Below are positions 18,522 through 28,097 of a stretch of 64,000 nt of DNA, piece after piece. The stretch's first letter is position 1. The number at the start of each line of letters is the position of its first letter. The stretch is taken from the NCBI GenBank assembly GCA_016931515.1, contig JAFGEQ010000002.1, positions 114,069 through 178,068 on the forward strand, written 5' to 3'. Position numbers and translations under genes: made by a program. The DNA comes from a candidate division CSSED10-310 bacterium. GTDB lineage: Bacteria; CSSED10-310. The notes below the pieces were generated by a model. The model had not been told where the DNA came from, made no database searches, and saw only the letters and a list, made by a program, of their open reading frames with translations.

Positions 18522-19922
18522 TCATTCCTCCGTGTGATCTGTATTGATTCGGCGCAACAATCTCGACCGGGAGATCCCCAGTAGTCGGGCAGCCTCGCTA
18601 CGATTACCCTCTGTTTTTTCAAGAACGCATTCGATCACATCACGCTGAATATCATCCATGCTCTTCCCATGTTCAGGAATGCCAATCATTATCTGAAAGC
18701 CCCCCCCATGGCCACTCGGTCCATCCTCTTCATCCATCCTGTTGTCCGGAACAAGCCCAAGGTCGGCATGACACCCAAGATCGTCTTCGTTAATTGTTCT
18801 GTCTTCACTCAGGATTACCGCTCTCTCTATGCAATGCTTCAATTCACGGATATTGCCATGCCAGGCTCCACTGATCAGGCATCGAATCGCTCTTTCCGTG
18901 AAACCGGCCGTCGAAATCCCATGCTCTCTCGAGTAGAAGTTTCTGAAATGTTCCGCCAATCGTACAACATCCTGACCCCGTTCCCTTAAAGGCGGTACCC
19001 AGACAGGAAAAACATTCAATCGATAATAAAGATCCTCTCTGAATTCTCCTTTAGTGACTTTTTCTTCTAGATTTACAGATGTACCCACGATAATACGGCA
19101 GTCAACCTGAATATCTGCTTCGCCGCCGACCCTTCGGAATCGTTTATCTTCAAGTACTTTTAGCAGTTTAACCTGAATTTCCGGTCTCAGATATCCAACC
19201 TCATCCAGAAACAGGGTTCCCCCATGGGACATTTCGAAGATGCCTCGCCGGCTTTTATGAGCATCCGTAAAAGCGCCTCGCTCATGACCGAACAGTTCCG
19301 CTTCGACAAGAGAATCCGGTATCGCCGTGCAGTTAATCTCAATGAAGGGCTTTTCAGATCGGGGACTCATCTGGTGCAGCATTTTTGCGACCAAACCCTT
19401 GCCTGTCCCGGTCTCTCCCCGAACGAGCACCATCAGTTTGTCCCTGGGAGCAATTTTGCGAATCAGTGACTTCAACGAAGTGACAGGAACAGATGTGCCG
19501 ATGAGCATATCATCAAGATCCGGTACTGCCGTTATATCACTATTTGAAGCCGCTGTACGAGGGATGAACTGCATGATATTATCCAGGAGATTCTCTTTTT
19601 CGTCAGGAAGCGCGAAAAAGTTCGAATAGCCGAGAGATCCCAATTGTATCGCCGTGGAAGGATGAATTTTCTCTCCAACCAGAATGATTGTATTCTTATG
19701 AGCAATCCATTTTGGATCATGCAGTAAGGCGCGACGGTTTCGGGCTGTATAATCATCAATCCAGATCAGACATAATTCATCGCAATTGTCCGCTGGAAAG
19801 CCTTTTTGTTCAACCAGATCGCCATGATGAACAACGCGTAAAGGCTTGATCGGCTTCAGTGCCTGTACAAGCATTTCTTTTTGACGGGAATTGGCGACAA
19901 TATGTACTTTAAATGACTTCAA
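18522..19922 (-). CDS. Sigma-54-dependent transcriptional activator with atypical N-terminal domain
   Basis: 466 residues. Residues 1-125 look like a degenerate receiver domain without a clear phosphoacceptor Asp/Lys set (VHIVANSRQ..., LIWIDDYTARN). The AAA+ domain (about 135-370) has Walker A GETGTGKG, the sigma-54 contact loop as GAFTDA (a known variant of GAFTGA), Walker B GGTLFLDEVGYL and the FREDLYYRLNVFPVW segment. A Fis-type helix-turn-helix closes the protein (DVIECVLEKTEGNRSEAARLLGISRSRL, cited in parts: EGNRSEAARLLGIS). The start is TTG at 19920-19922 with GAGG upstream. Genes on both sides encode secreted proteins with sigma-54-like promoters, so it probably activates them. The degenerate receiver suggests control other than by phosphorylation. 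Confidence 0.92.
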   Translation of the reverse strand: MKSFKVHIVANSRQKEMLVQALKPIKPLRVVHHGDLVEQKGFPADNCDELCLIWIDDYTARNRRALLHDPKWIAHKNTIILVGEKIHPSTAIQLGSLGYSNFFALPDEKENLLDNIMQFIPRTAASNSDITAVPDLDDMLIGTSVPVTSLKSLIRKIAPRDKLMVLVRGETGTGKGLVAKMLHQMSPRSEKPFIEINCTAIPDSLVEAELFGHERGAFTDAHKSRRGIFEMSHGGTLFLDEVGYLRPEIQVKLLKVLEDKRFRRVGGEADIQVDCRIIVGTSVNLEEKVTKGEFREDLYYRLNVFPVWVPPLRERGQDVVRLAEHFRNFYSREHGISTAGFTERAIRCLISGAWHGNIRELKHCIERAVILSEDRTINEDDLGCHADLGLVPDNRMDEEDGPSGHGGGFQIMIGIPEHGKSMDDIQRDVIECVLEKTEGNRSEAARLLGISRSRLLRRINTDHTEE

Positions 19923-19958
19923 TCCGTAACCTCACAACGCGACGGGCACGGATAATGC

Positions 19959-19998
19959 AAAAAAAGGACCTGAACGGCATCTGTTCCGTCAGGTCCTA
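19959..19998 (-). terminator. Rho-independent terminator of the DUF5666-repeat protein gene
   Basis: Hairpin with outer arms GGACCTGA / TCAGGTCC extended by CGG/CCG, followed on the minus strand by seven T. It separates the 20-21.7 kb gene from the sigma-54 activator gene. Confidence 0.88.
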
Positions 19999-20023
19999 AA
20001 TCAGGGGAAAATTAGGGTTGCTG

Positions 20024-21712
20024 TTAATGCTGAATACAGATGACTTCAGCCAAAATAAAATTCTCGTTGAGTTGGCCAATGACCAGAATATGCATTCCGA
20101 CTTCGATATCACTGAAGGTCATAGGGCCCATGCCCCCCTGAATCTGCGTTTCATCGTTTGCCTGAACAGTAATTCGATCCGGATTATTGTCATGTCCTGC
20201 AATTATCTCGCATGTCATCGCATCAACATCGACCATGACAACCTCTCCAGCGACATGATCCTGCGGAGGATCCGGGGGGCCGGGTTCGTCTTCGACGGAT
20301 ACGAAGCGAGCAATGAAAAGATCCGAGTCATAACTGCCGACAACACGCACCTGCATGCCGGAATCTAAATCGCCGAATTCGAGCGGTTGATGATGACCCA
20401 TGATATGAGTCATTTCGGTGACTTGAACGATGATATTTTCGGGAGAGTTCTCCGCCGAGGTTACTGAAAACTGCATGGCATCGGGAAACATCTCGACGAT
20501 CGTTCCGATAACAAGATCTTCTTCATGAGGCGGGTTGACTGATTGAACCATTATATAAGTCGCCATGAAAAACTCGCCATCCCATTCACCGATGGCTGCC
20601 AGATGATCTCCAATCGTCACATCTTCAAGAGAGATAGGACCTTCAGAACTAACAATCTGAGTGTCCTCTGTAACCTGGATCACGGATTCACCGTGATGCT
20701 CACGCCCTTGAACGGTAATTGTTTGTTGTTCCAGATCAACGGCTATGACGTCACCGTCGAGATGATCTTCAGCCGGAGGTTGATGATGTTGTGATATATG
20801 TATTTCATGGGCTGTAAACACATCATTTTCGATGGCACCCATTGCAAATATCCGGGCTCCCAGTTCGATATCTTCAAAGGTAAGTATCCCCCCTTCTTCA
20901 CCCATGATGATAGTTTGATGCGTAACCTGGATAAGGATATTCCGAGATCCATCCGGGCACTCGCGTGTTTGGACCAGCAATGTCATATCCTCTTCATTTT
21001 TCTCCATGACCCGACCGAAAATTTCCGTTGGAGAAAATTCTTCGCAAGCCACGAAGAAACTGCGAAGATCGCTCCAGGCATAGGGTTCACCACCATCTTT
21101 CGCAACCACACCAACTTGCCAGAAGTATTGACCATCCGGTATCAGGGACCAGATGATCCCGGGAACCGGAAGCGATGTTACCTGAGCGGGAAGAGTGACG
21201 GTAATGCGCATGCCATTCAGCATATCCAATGCGAATATGTATCCGCCGGAATTATCTACAAAGGGCAACCACTCAAAAACGGTCATCCCCTGGCAATCCA
21301 CTGTTGTCCCGTTCTCCGGACTAATGAGTTCAACAGAAGGCGTGCTGTCGGTAACAGAAAATGTAAAATAGGTGAGATCACTAGTATTCAACTGGTTGTC
21401 CAACGCAAGCATACCGAGAGTGTATGTTGCACTCGAAACGGATTCGGGCATGGTGACGGTCTGTTCAAAACGGCTTAGATCGTTAAAGGATCTGGGGATC
21501 AACATGAGGAGTTGATCATCGGCCATTAAACCGACCTTGTCGATGTTGGAGAAGCCATCTGCATCCGCAACATCGGCATAGATGGTAAAGGCTTCACCCG
21601 GTTTCACTGACAGCGGATCAACCCCACACTGGATAATACGTGGTGCGTTGGCTGCGTGAAGCGAAGCAGTTGACAACAGAATAAGTGCCATGAAAATCAA
21701 CAAGCGTTTCAT
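20024..21712 (-). CDS. Secreted protein with four tandem DUF5666-like domains
   Basis: 562 residues. Signal peptide at residues 1-21 (LLIFMALILLSTASLHA). Residues 22-120 and 121-220 look like Ig-like beta domains, the second giving EWLPFVDNSGGYIFALD. From about 228 to the end there are four repeats of about 75-80 residues. Each follows G.V......TI.VQ, an isolated VT..T.I, a LTFEDIELG-type turn and A.G....D.F.A..I; this matches the DUF5666 small barrel. Function unknown; such repeats occur in exported proteins of diverse bacteria. GGAGG precedes the ATG. It has one of the best sigma-54 promoter matches in the window and a strong terminator, so it is a single-gene unit next to the activator. 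Confidence 0.83.
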   Translation of the reverse strand: MKRLLIFMALILLSTASLHAANAPRIIQCGVDPLSVKPGEAFTIYADVADADGFSNIDKVGLMADDQLLMLIPRSFNDLSRFEQTVTMPESVSSATYTLGMLALDNQLNTSDLTYFTFSVTDSTPSVELISPENGTTVDCQGMTVFEWLPFVDNSGGYIFALDMLNGMRITVTLPAQVTSLPVPGIIWSLIPDGQYFWQVGVVAKDGGEPYAWSDLRSFFVACEEFSPTEIFGRVMEKNEEDMTLLVQTRECPDGSRNILIQVTHQTIIMGEEGGILTFEDIELGARIFAMGAIENDVFTAHEIHISQHHQPPAEDHLDGDVIAVDLEQQTITVQGREHHGESVIQVTEDTQIVSSEGPISLEDVTIGDHLAAIGEWDGEFFMATYIMVQSVNPPHEEDLVIGTIVEMFPDAMQFSVTSAENSPENIIVQVTEMTHIMGHHQPLEFGDLDSGMQVRVVGSYDSDLFIARFVSVEDEPGPPDPPQDHVAGEVVMVDVDAMTCEIIAGHDNNPDRITVQANDETQIQGGMGPMTFSDIEVGMHILVIGQLNENFILAEVICIQH

Positions 21713-21765
21713 CGTGTAACCTCCAAGGAAAAAATAGTGAAAGAACGTCCGACAGATATGGGTAT

Positions 21766-21782
21766 AGCAAGCAGTATGCCAA
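21766..21782 (-). promoter_or_regulatory. Sigma-54 (-24/-12) promoter of the DUF5666-repeat gene
   Basis: Minus-strand TTGGCATACTGCTTGCT against consensus YTGGCACGNNNNTTGCW: GG and GC separated by exactly 10 bases, TTGGCA and TTGCT fully matching. About 55 bases upstream of the start codon. Confidence 0.72.
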
Positions 21783-21856
21783 GCCCGTGATTTTCCATAA
21801 CTATATGATTTTTAATTATTTTTTTCGATTATCAGATTTTACGATATCTGACTGTC

Positions 21857-23659
21857 TTATTTCGATACACGTGTACCATCCGTATAACCTTTAACGGACG
21901 ATATTGTGTTACAGATCGTCGATATTTCCGGGAAGTCATCGATAAACGCTTGAACCACAACAGGATCGTAGCGAATACCACTCCAGCCTATAATCAAGTC
22001 TCGCGCTTCCTCATGGGTCAAGGTTTCCTGGTAAGGTCGTGATGATGTCATGGCATCAAAAGTATCCGCGACTGCAACAATTCGTCCATAAATAGGGATA
22101 TCCTTGCCGACAAGCCCCAGAGGATAGCCGGATCCATCCCATCTCTCATGATGATGGAGCATTCCGGGCAGCATATTCTGAAACATCGGCATATGCCGCA
22201 TAATTTCCGCGCCCAGGACTGGATGCAGTTCCAGTGATTCTCTTTCTTCCGAGGTCAGGATGCCCGGTTTTTTTAGCAGCGATTCATTTACACCCAATTT
22301 CCCTATATCGTGCATTAACGCACTGATTTCCAGTTCATCAAGTTGCTCGGAACTCAATCCCATGCGTTTGCCGATGGCAACACTGATGACCTGAACACGG
22401 CGAGAATGTCCCTGTGTATATGGATCTTTTGCATCAATCGCTGCAACCAGGGAACTCACCGATCCCATAAAAAGTTTACGCATGTTCTGCGCATTCTGCT
22501 CCAGATCATTTGTATGTCTTGCTATCGCGTCAATCATACTGTTCAAGGTACGCGTCAGGTGCTGTAAATCTGTTGGACCGATTTCCTTGAACCTGTAACT
22601 AAAATCGCCTTTTGCGATGCGATCCAGCCCTTTCAGAATCATATTCAACGGTTTCGTAAAGCGGACGGCTATCAGAGCACCGATGGAGCCTGCAAGCAAG
22701 CCTATGAAGAACAATCCCAGAATTGTTGCAAGCGTCATTTTATTCATCAGGTCCTTGGCAGCATCCTCCATTTCAATCATGATTCCTACAGCATTGGCCG
22801 GTTTTTTCTGGAGAACCAGACCCCAATTCAACAGCTCAATCGAGCTCAATGTTCCACGGTGAAGAAGGTTATCCACTCCTTTATAAGTGAATGCTTTTTC
22901 CGTGATCCCTTTTTCTAGAAAATCCTTTACAATAGGCAAATAATTCAGATTGCTTGCCAAAGGAAAACCAACAATGTCAGATTTCAAGATCAGAAAGCCT
23001 TTATCATCAACAACATATATTGAGCCATCGAAGGTTTCACTGCGAGTTACCCAAGCGGCTGAAGGTAGAGCGACCAGGAATAAGTTTCGACTCTCTTCTA
23101 GATAAAAAGCAGGCATCGAAACCACGATCATGAATTCGGTGGATCCTGAGCGGGTAGCTATCGGAGACGAGACTTCCATGCCATGATCGCCAATCGATTT
23201 CAGTTGTAATTCGCCTTTCAGAGCTTTCTCATACAAGGCCTGCATTTCAGGACTACTGACCCCAACTTGAAGGCCACTAACAGAACCCAGCCACCGAATG
23301 TGTTCAAACTGATTGAGGTAAAAACGAATCAATTCCTGTCGATCCTCGAGTGGGATTTTCTCACTGTCCGCTAATCCTGATAACAACGAAATCTGTACTT
23401 CAAGATCACGGAAGAAAGAATTAAGTCTCTGCGCATACTTTCTAGTGGTGGCCACCTGTTCGACAACGAGTTGCCTGTCGAGTGTGCCCCTGTTGAATCC
23501 GATAAACGTGGTCAATAACGGAATAATATTGTAATAGTAAAGGCTGACGCTGAGAACCGTCAGGGGAATGATGGCAATAAGTACCATCGATAAAACAAAC
23601 TGACGTCTCATATCATTTTGAAAAATCGGTTTGCTTCTTTTCGTCAAAGTCTCACTCAC
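21857..23659 (-). CDS. Membrane sensor HD-GYP phosphodiesterase (Cache-HAMP-HD-GYP)
   Basis: 600 residues. Membrane helix 1 (about 20-42), an extracytoplasmic Cache-like sensor (about 50-290), membrane helix 2 (about 305-328), HAMP linker, then a C-terminal HD-GYP domain (about 405-590). Key motifs are ALMHDIGKLGVNE (HD pair) and HHERWDGSGYP (HxxRxDGxGYP), with RIVAVADTFDAMTSSRPY. HD-GYP enzymes hydrolyse cyclic di-GMP. The GTG start overlaps the stop of the upstream GGDEF gene by four bases (GTGA), so the two opposing activities are translated together. Last gene of the comEA-comEC-GGDEF-HD-GYP run. Confidence 0.93.
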   Translation of the reverse strand: MSETLTKRSKPIFQNDMRRQFVLSMVLIAIIPLTVLSVSLYYYNIIPLLTTFIGFNRGTLDRQLVVEQVATTRKYAQRLNSFFRDLEVQISLLSGLADSEKIPLEDRQELIRFYLNQFEHIRWLGSVSGLQVGVSSPEMQALYEKALKGELQLKSIGDHGMEVSSPIATRSGSTEFMIVVSMPAFYLEESRNLFLVALPSAAWVTRSETFDGSIYVVDDKGFLILKSDIVGFPLASNLNYLPIVKDFLEKGITEKAFTYKGVDNLLHRGTLSSIELLNWGLVLQKKPANAVGIMIEMEDAAKDLMNKMTLATILGLFFIGLLAGSIGALIAVRFTKPLNMILKGLDRIAKGDFSYRFKEIGPTDLQHLTRTLNSMIDAIARHTNDLEQNAQNMRKLFMGSVSSLVAAIDAKDPYTQGHSRRVQVISVAIGKRMGLSSEQLDELEISALMHDIGKLGVNESLLKKPGILTSEERESLELHPVLGAEIMRHMPMFQNMLPGMLHHHERWDGSGYPLGLVGKDIPIYGRIVAVADTFDAMTSSRPYQETLTHEEARDLIIGWSGIRYDPVVVQAFIDDFPEISTICNTISSVKGYTDGTRVSK

Positions 23660-25086
23660 ATTGTTCCTGGCCGAATCGTATCCAGCGCACAGATGACTTT
23701 GTTCCGGTTCTGCTTTTTAGCCATATAAAGAGCTTCATCAGCCAATTGAGCCATCCTGTCGAACGTGTCGGCATGTTGAGGAAATACAACCACTCCAAGA
23801 CTAGCGGTGAGATGGATATTCAGACCCTGATCCTTGAGAAAAATCTGTGCTTCGATTGCACTTCTTATCGTTTCAGCGATCATCATGGTAGTTACTTTAT
23901 CAGCACCGGGCAAAATCACCCAGAATTCATCGCCGCCGTATCGCCCAATTATAGCTGTTTCTTTAAGAATGGCCTTAAGCAATTTCCCGACTTCCTGAAG
24001 TACCGCTCGACCCCGTAAATGGCCGTATTTATCATTAACCAGTTTCAGGTAATCAAGATCGAGAAAAATGTAACCGAAAGTACTGCGGGTTTTTCCGGAT
24101 TCTTCAATCAGTTTTTCCAGCCTGCGAATTAAACTATGCTGATTGTACAGACCACTCAATTCATCCTGTTCAACTATCGCGTGTAATTTTTCAAACATCA
24201 TTGCATTATCCAAAGCAACGGCTGCGAGATCCAGAATAACCTGAACCCGTTCCATATCTCCAGGAGAGAATTGGGAGTCTACTTTATTGATGAACTCGAT
24301 GGCTCCGATCTTTTTCTCATGTGTTTTTAATGGCATACACAGAATGGACTGTGAGATGAAACCACTATTATCGTCCACCGCCTTGAAGTGTCTGTGATCC
24401 TTTGAAGTGTCAGGAACAATCAACGGTTCTCCATTCTCGCAGACCCATCCCACAATTCCCTTGCCATGCGGCACTCTAATCCCAATTATTTGATCGGCTG
24501 CGCCCCCTTGAGCGGCTCTGAACACCAGGTCGCCGGTATCCATATCTCGCAAAGCAACAGACCAGGCTTCCGCATGAAGAAGTGATCCGGCAGCTTGAAG
24601 AATGCCGGTCAAAACTTCGTCCACCCGTAGTGAAGATGCCATAAACCGGCCAACAGTGACAAATGCCTGGTATGACGCCTCCAGAATTTCAAGACGAGCA
24701 GCCGCTTCGGTTTTTTTTCTATCCAACTTGCCATGACGGCGGACAGTCTCAATAACATCCCGAATTTTGAGAGGTTCAAGGGGAAGTGCGGCCACGCAAT
24801 CAAGCCGTCGAACTAGATTCCACTGGTCAAACCCCAATTCTTCAGGAGGAAAAAACACAATGATGGGAACGGTCGGATATTTATCCCTGAAGGGTTCGGT
24901 GCGAAGCACCAGGGGATGGTCGGGGCGAGGCAGTACAGCCAACAGGGTTGTTGTCTGATTCGGAATCCGTGCCGGATAATAGTCTGTTGTTAAAACTTCA
25001 TTTTCATACTGCAGATCGTTTAAAATACTCCGGCAGTCTTCCTGCCAGTCATCGACATCTGTAAGTACCGTAATGTAGTCGTCCAT
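23656..25086 (-). CDS. GAF-GGDEF diguanylate cyclase with receiver-like N terminus
   Basis: 476 residues from the ATG at 25084-25086, preceded by GGAGG; an ATG eight codons upstream has no SD. Residues 1-115 resemble a degenerate receiver domain. A GAF domain (about 145-300) has GKGIVGWV, GEPLIVPDTSKD and AVALDNAMMFEKL. The GGDEF domain (about 310-470) keeps FIFLDLDYLKLVNDKYGH-type sequence (here YIFLDLDYLKLVND) and an intact active site RYGGDEF, so cyclase activity is likely. The inhibitory RxxD site is lost (KETA at that place), suggesting no product inhibition through the I-site. It is 57 bases downstream of comEC and overlaps the HD-GYP gene. Confidence 0.92.
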   Translation of the reverse strand: MDDYITVLTDVDDWQEDCRSILNDLQYENEVLTTDYYPARIPNQTTTLLAVLPRPDHPLVLRTEPFRDKYPTVPIIVFFPPEELGFDQWNLVRRLDCVAALPLEPLKIRDVIETVRRHGKLDRKKTEAAARLEILEASYQAFVTVGRFMASSLRVDEVLTGILQAAGSLLHAEAWSVALRDMDTGDLVFRAAQGGAADQIIGIRVPHGKGIVGWVCENGEPLIVPDTSKDHRHFKAVDDNSGFISQSILCMPLKTHEKKIGAIEFINKVDSQFSPGDMERVQVILDLAAVALDNAMMFEKLHAIVEQDELSGLYNQHSLIRRLEKLIEESGKTRSTFGYIFLDLDYLKLVNDKYGHLRGRAVLQEVGKLLKAILKETAIIGRYGGDEFWVILPGADKVTTMMIAETIRSAIEAQIFLKDQGLNIHLTASLGVVVFPQHADTFDRMAQLADEALYMAKKQNRNKVICALDTIRPGTM

Positions 25087-25143
25087 AAACGGCCTGCCTC
25101 CACCATCCACATTATGGTATTCATTTTACTCCTTGAAAACAAC

Positions 25144-27531
25144 TTATTGCGCAGGTTCGTCCGTTAACCACTGAGTCACTAATTCCCTGCCATCTGTTTG
25201 AACATGTATCATTCCGTGAAGATCAGAGCGAAGAATATGGACTCCGGGTGAAGATAATCTGATGTTGCGCAATGCTGAAGCATGAGGATGATCAAAGCGG
25301 TTGTGTCGACCGCACGGTATCATGGCGATCAGCGGACTGACGGCACGAATGAAGGCTGGAGAACTCGAAGAGCCGCTTCCGTGATGCCCAACCTTCAACA
25401 CCGGAGATTTCAGTGAGGAACCGTAAGACAACACTCCCGATTCCAGTTCCTTTTCTGCGTCACCAGGAAGCATGACTCTAAATCGGCCATATCGGATACC
25501 CAAAACAACCGATCTGTTGTTCTCGTTAAAGGGGAAATTCTGATATATTTGCCGTGATTCCAATGTTCTCACCTTGATTCCATTATCGTCGGCTATTGTC
25601 AACAGGTTCTGAAAATCCACTTGATCATGCATCGAATCCAATACCCAGAGTTCACTGGGTCTAAATGTCTTCATGACCGATTTCATTCCCAACTGGTGAT
25701 CCGGGTGAGCATGAGTGATGACAACTGTGTTGATTTTGTCGATGCCGAGCGTTCTGACAGTCCTGACGACAATCTTCGAACCTATATCATACTCAGAATC
25801 AAGAATACCTCCGGCGTCGATCATACATAGGTGACCATCCGGGAATCGAATCAATATACAATCTCCGTTCCCAACATCTAGCATCCATATATCCATTTTC
25901 CCTAATTCATTTGAATGAAAACCAGGGATAATGAAAAGAAACAGAGGTACAAGCAAACAAGCCAGGATCGACCGTAACCCTCTGTGATCCTTCCAACTCA
26001 ACAAACCGATACCGATCAGAGTCGTGACCGTTACACCCGGTGCTGGTGTCATGATGGGGATGGTGATCCACGGTAATGAGGATACCTGCGCTGCTCCTCT
26101 CATTAAAAAACCCAATAAAGTGGCATGGAGATTCATCAGTATGGCTCCCAGCAAGGGAATCGGATGAAAAAGCAGTGCAGCCAAACCGCAAATCAGAACA
26201 AGAGACGTCAAAGGAATCATGGGTAAGCCGACAATTGCTCCGAGAATACTGATTCTATTAAACCACATTGCCGAAACCGGAGTTGTCGCGCATTGTGCTG
26301 CCAAGGCAACGGCGATCGACTCGCCTACCCATCGACCCGGCAAACATTTCAGGCATTGTTTTAAACCCGGATACAGTAGGGCGATACCGAAGGTTGCAGC
26401 GAACGTTAACTGAAAGCCCGGATCATTAATCCATCCCGGCTTAAGGAACAATAACACAATGATGGAAATTGAAAGCGTATTAACCATTGATGACGGTCTG
26501 TGAAAAATGCCTGCGGTCATATGACACAACACGAGACACGCCGCTCGGACAACCGAAGGATTTCCGCCGGTAAATACTGCGTATACACCAATAATCAACA
26601 TCAGAACGATATTTCGAGTGCGGATACCACATGGGCATCGTTTTAAAAGCCACGATACGATACCGGCGATCACGCCGACATGCAGACCTGATATGGCCAA
26701 AAGATGAACCAGACCTGCCTCCTGGAAGATTGTCTGCGTTTCAGGAGAAATCTCGTCACGCGTACCCAGTAGAAGTGCCTTGCTGATTGCTGACTTGTCA
26801 GTGCTATTGTTCGACCGGTCTCGCTCGGATCCCAGGGTTATTTCGTCCAGAGCGTCAACTGCGGTTATTCGCAGCCGTCCCAGCATTGTCATCAGAGAAT
26901 TCTTCGTTTCGAAAAGTGTTATGAACTCCGGATCCCGAACGCTCCCCGTCAGGTAGATTCGGTTGTTCCGAAAATGTGCTTCCGGGTCAAAACAACCCGG
27001 ATTTCGGAATCCTTCCGGTCTGGCAAGGTTTGTTTCGCATCGAATTCCCATTCCAGGAAGGAATTTCCCGTCTGCTCGAAGAACGTACCATGCATCCTGA
27101 CTAAAATTGAGCCGGATGCGGCCGGACCTTTGCTCCAGATATCCCTTTTGTGTCTCAACGCCTGCCACATCGACGTCCACGCGGCCACCCGTCCGGGTTG
27201 TAACCGGAAACGAGGCAATCTCACCCACGACGGCCACTTCGCCCACCGGTGGGAACGCAGCAACATGATCCTTAGGGAGCATATGTATTTGCACGTGATG
27301 CCACAACATGGATGCTATCCCAAGGGCCAAAAAGGAAAAAATCATGGCAATCCGTGGATAATGTGATTTGCTCAAACCGATTGTCAGCAGAGCTGCGCAG
27401 ACAGATAGCCATGCATATATCGCGACCGATTGTGTTTCCATTATTCGATTTGAAGCAATCATACCGGTTATCACACTGATTGCAGGGATGAAAAGCGATC
27501 CATGATCAGATCGATTAGCAGTCACCGACAT
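25144..27531 (-). CDS. comEC: ComEC/Rec2 DNA-uptake channel protein
   Basis: 795 residues, the usual full length. N-terminal membrane helices and an OB-like region (about 80-200), a polytopic competence domain (about 240-510) with the signature GLVHLLAISGLHVGVIAG, and a C-terminal metallo-beta-lactamase-like domain (about 545-790) with MIDAGG and VVITHAHPDHQLG. ComEC forms the inner-membrane pore that imports single-stranded DNA during natural transformation; the beta-lactamase-like part may be a nuclease. It overlaps comEA by 17 bases and is followed by cyclic-di-GMP genes. Confidence 0.95.
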   Translation of the reverse strand: MSVTANRSDHGSLFIPAISVITGMIASNRIMETQSVAIYAWLSVCAALLTIGLSKSHYPRIAMIFSFLALGIASMLWHHVQIHMLPKDHVAAFPPVGEVAVVGEIASFPVTTRTGGRVDVDVAGVETQKGYLEQRSGRIRLNFSQDAWYVLRADGKFLPGMGIRCETNLARPEGFRNPGCFDPEAHFRNNRIYLTGSVRDPEFITLFETKNSLMTMLGRLRITAVDALDEITLGSERDRSNNSTDKSAISKALLLGTRDEISPETQTIFQEAGLVHLLAISGLHVGVIAGIVSWLLKRCPCGIRTRNIVLMLIIGVYAVFTGGNPSVVRAACLVLCHMTAGIFHRPSSMVNTLSISIIVLLFLKPGWINDPGFQLTFAATFGIALLYPGLKQCLKCLPGRWVGESIAVALAAQCATTPVSAMWFNRISILGAIVGLPMIPLTSLVLICGLAALLFHPIPLLGAILMNLHATLLGFLMRGAAQVSSLPWITIPIMTPAPGVTVTTLIGIGLLSWKDHRGLRSILACLLVPLFLFIIPGFHSNELGKMDIWMLDVGNGDCILIRFPDGHLCMIDAGGILDSEYDIGSKIVVRTVRTLGIDKINTVVITHAHPDHQLGMKSVMKTFRPSELWVLDSMHDQVDFQNLLTIADDNGIKVRTLESRQIYQNFPFNENNRSVVLGIRYGRFRVMLPGDAEKELESGVLSYGSSLKSPVLKVGHHGSGSSSSPAFIRAVSPLIAMIPCGRHNRFDHPHASALRNIRLSSPGVHILRSDLHGMIHVQTDGRELVTQWLTDEPAQ

Positions 27532-27949
27532 AAATCCATTTCCTTACTGCCTCAATATCTTCACGGCGAACACCGGTTCGACGAATGAAATCGTCCACAT
27601 CGAGAAAGCGACCGCGTTGGCTTCTCTCGAGTACTATCCGAACCGCAGCTGATGGACCGATACCTTTGATTGTCTGAAGCAGAGATTCATCAGCCGTATT
27701 CAGATCAAGTTTGTCTGGAAGAAACAGATAGTGATCGATTGAATAGGATATGCTCTGATACTTCCCAGAGAAGATGGTTTGAGGAATAGTTCGGGTGTTT
27801 GGTGCAGGCAAAGGTTCCAGAACCATTCTGATCGACGAAGACATGTCGGATGACGACGAACTGAAGATTCGGTTTTTGTGTGTGCACAATGCGAACAGAT
27901 TCAACCAAAAAGTAATGAGGGCAGCGAAGAGGCAGATTTTTCTTTGCAT
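27515..27949 (-). CDS. comEA: ComEA-like helix-hairpin-helix DNA-binding protein
   Basis: 144 residues. An N-terminal hydrophobic segment (ICLFAALITFWLNLFAL) anchors or exports the protein. The C-terminal half holds the helix-hairpin-helix pair: LDLNTADESLLQTIKGIGPS and then AVRIVLERSQRGRF, matching ComEA's NxA..L..LpGIG..A..I. ComEA binds incoming double-stranded DNA in the periplasm and hands it to ComEC. The ATG lies 28 bases downstream of a near-consensus -10 element. First gene of the four-gene operon. Confidence 0.9.
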   Translation of the reverse strand: MQRKICLFAALITFWLNLFALCTHKNRIFSSSSSDMSSSIRMVLEPLPAPNTRTIPQTIFSGKYQSISYSIDHYLFLPDKLDLNTADESLLQTIKGIGPSAAVRIVLERSQRGRFLDVDDFIRRTGVRREDIEAVRKWIYVGDC

Positions 27950-27977
27950 AACTACCTTTTTGTAAAATATATTTACT

Positions 27978-28005
27978 ATTTTAACGTTTATTAAATTTTT
28001 GTCAA
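27978..28005 (-). promoter_or_regulatory. Sigma-70-type promoter of the comEA operon
   Basis: Minus-strand TTGACA (perfect), 16-base spacer, TAAAAT (five of six), in an AT-rich stretch just upstream of comEA. The best housekeeping-type promoter seen in the window. Confidence 0.72.
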
Positions 28006-28097
28006 ACCCGAACAGACCAAGACTAGTTTATGCTGTTGACCCTCTCGATCAGTTTACGTATTCTTTGGAGCGTTCCGGATTCTCAGGAGGATAGACA

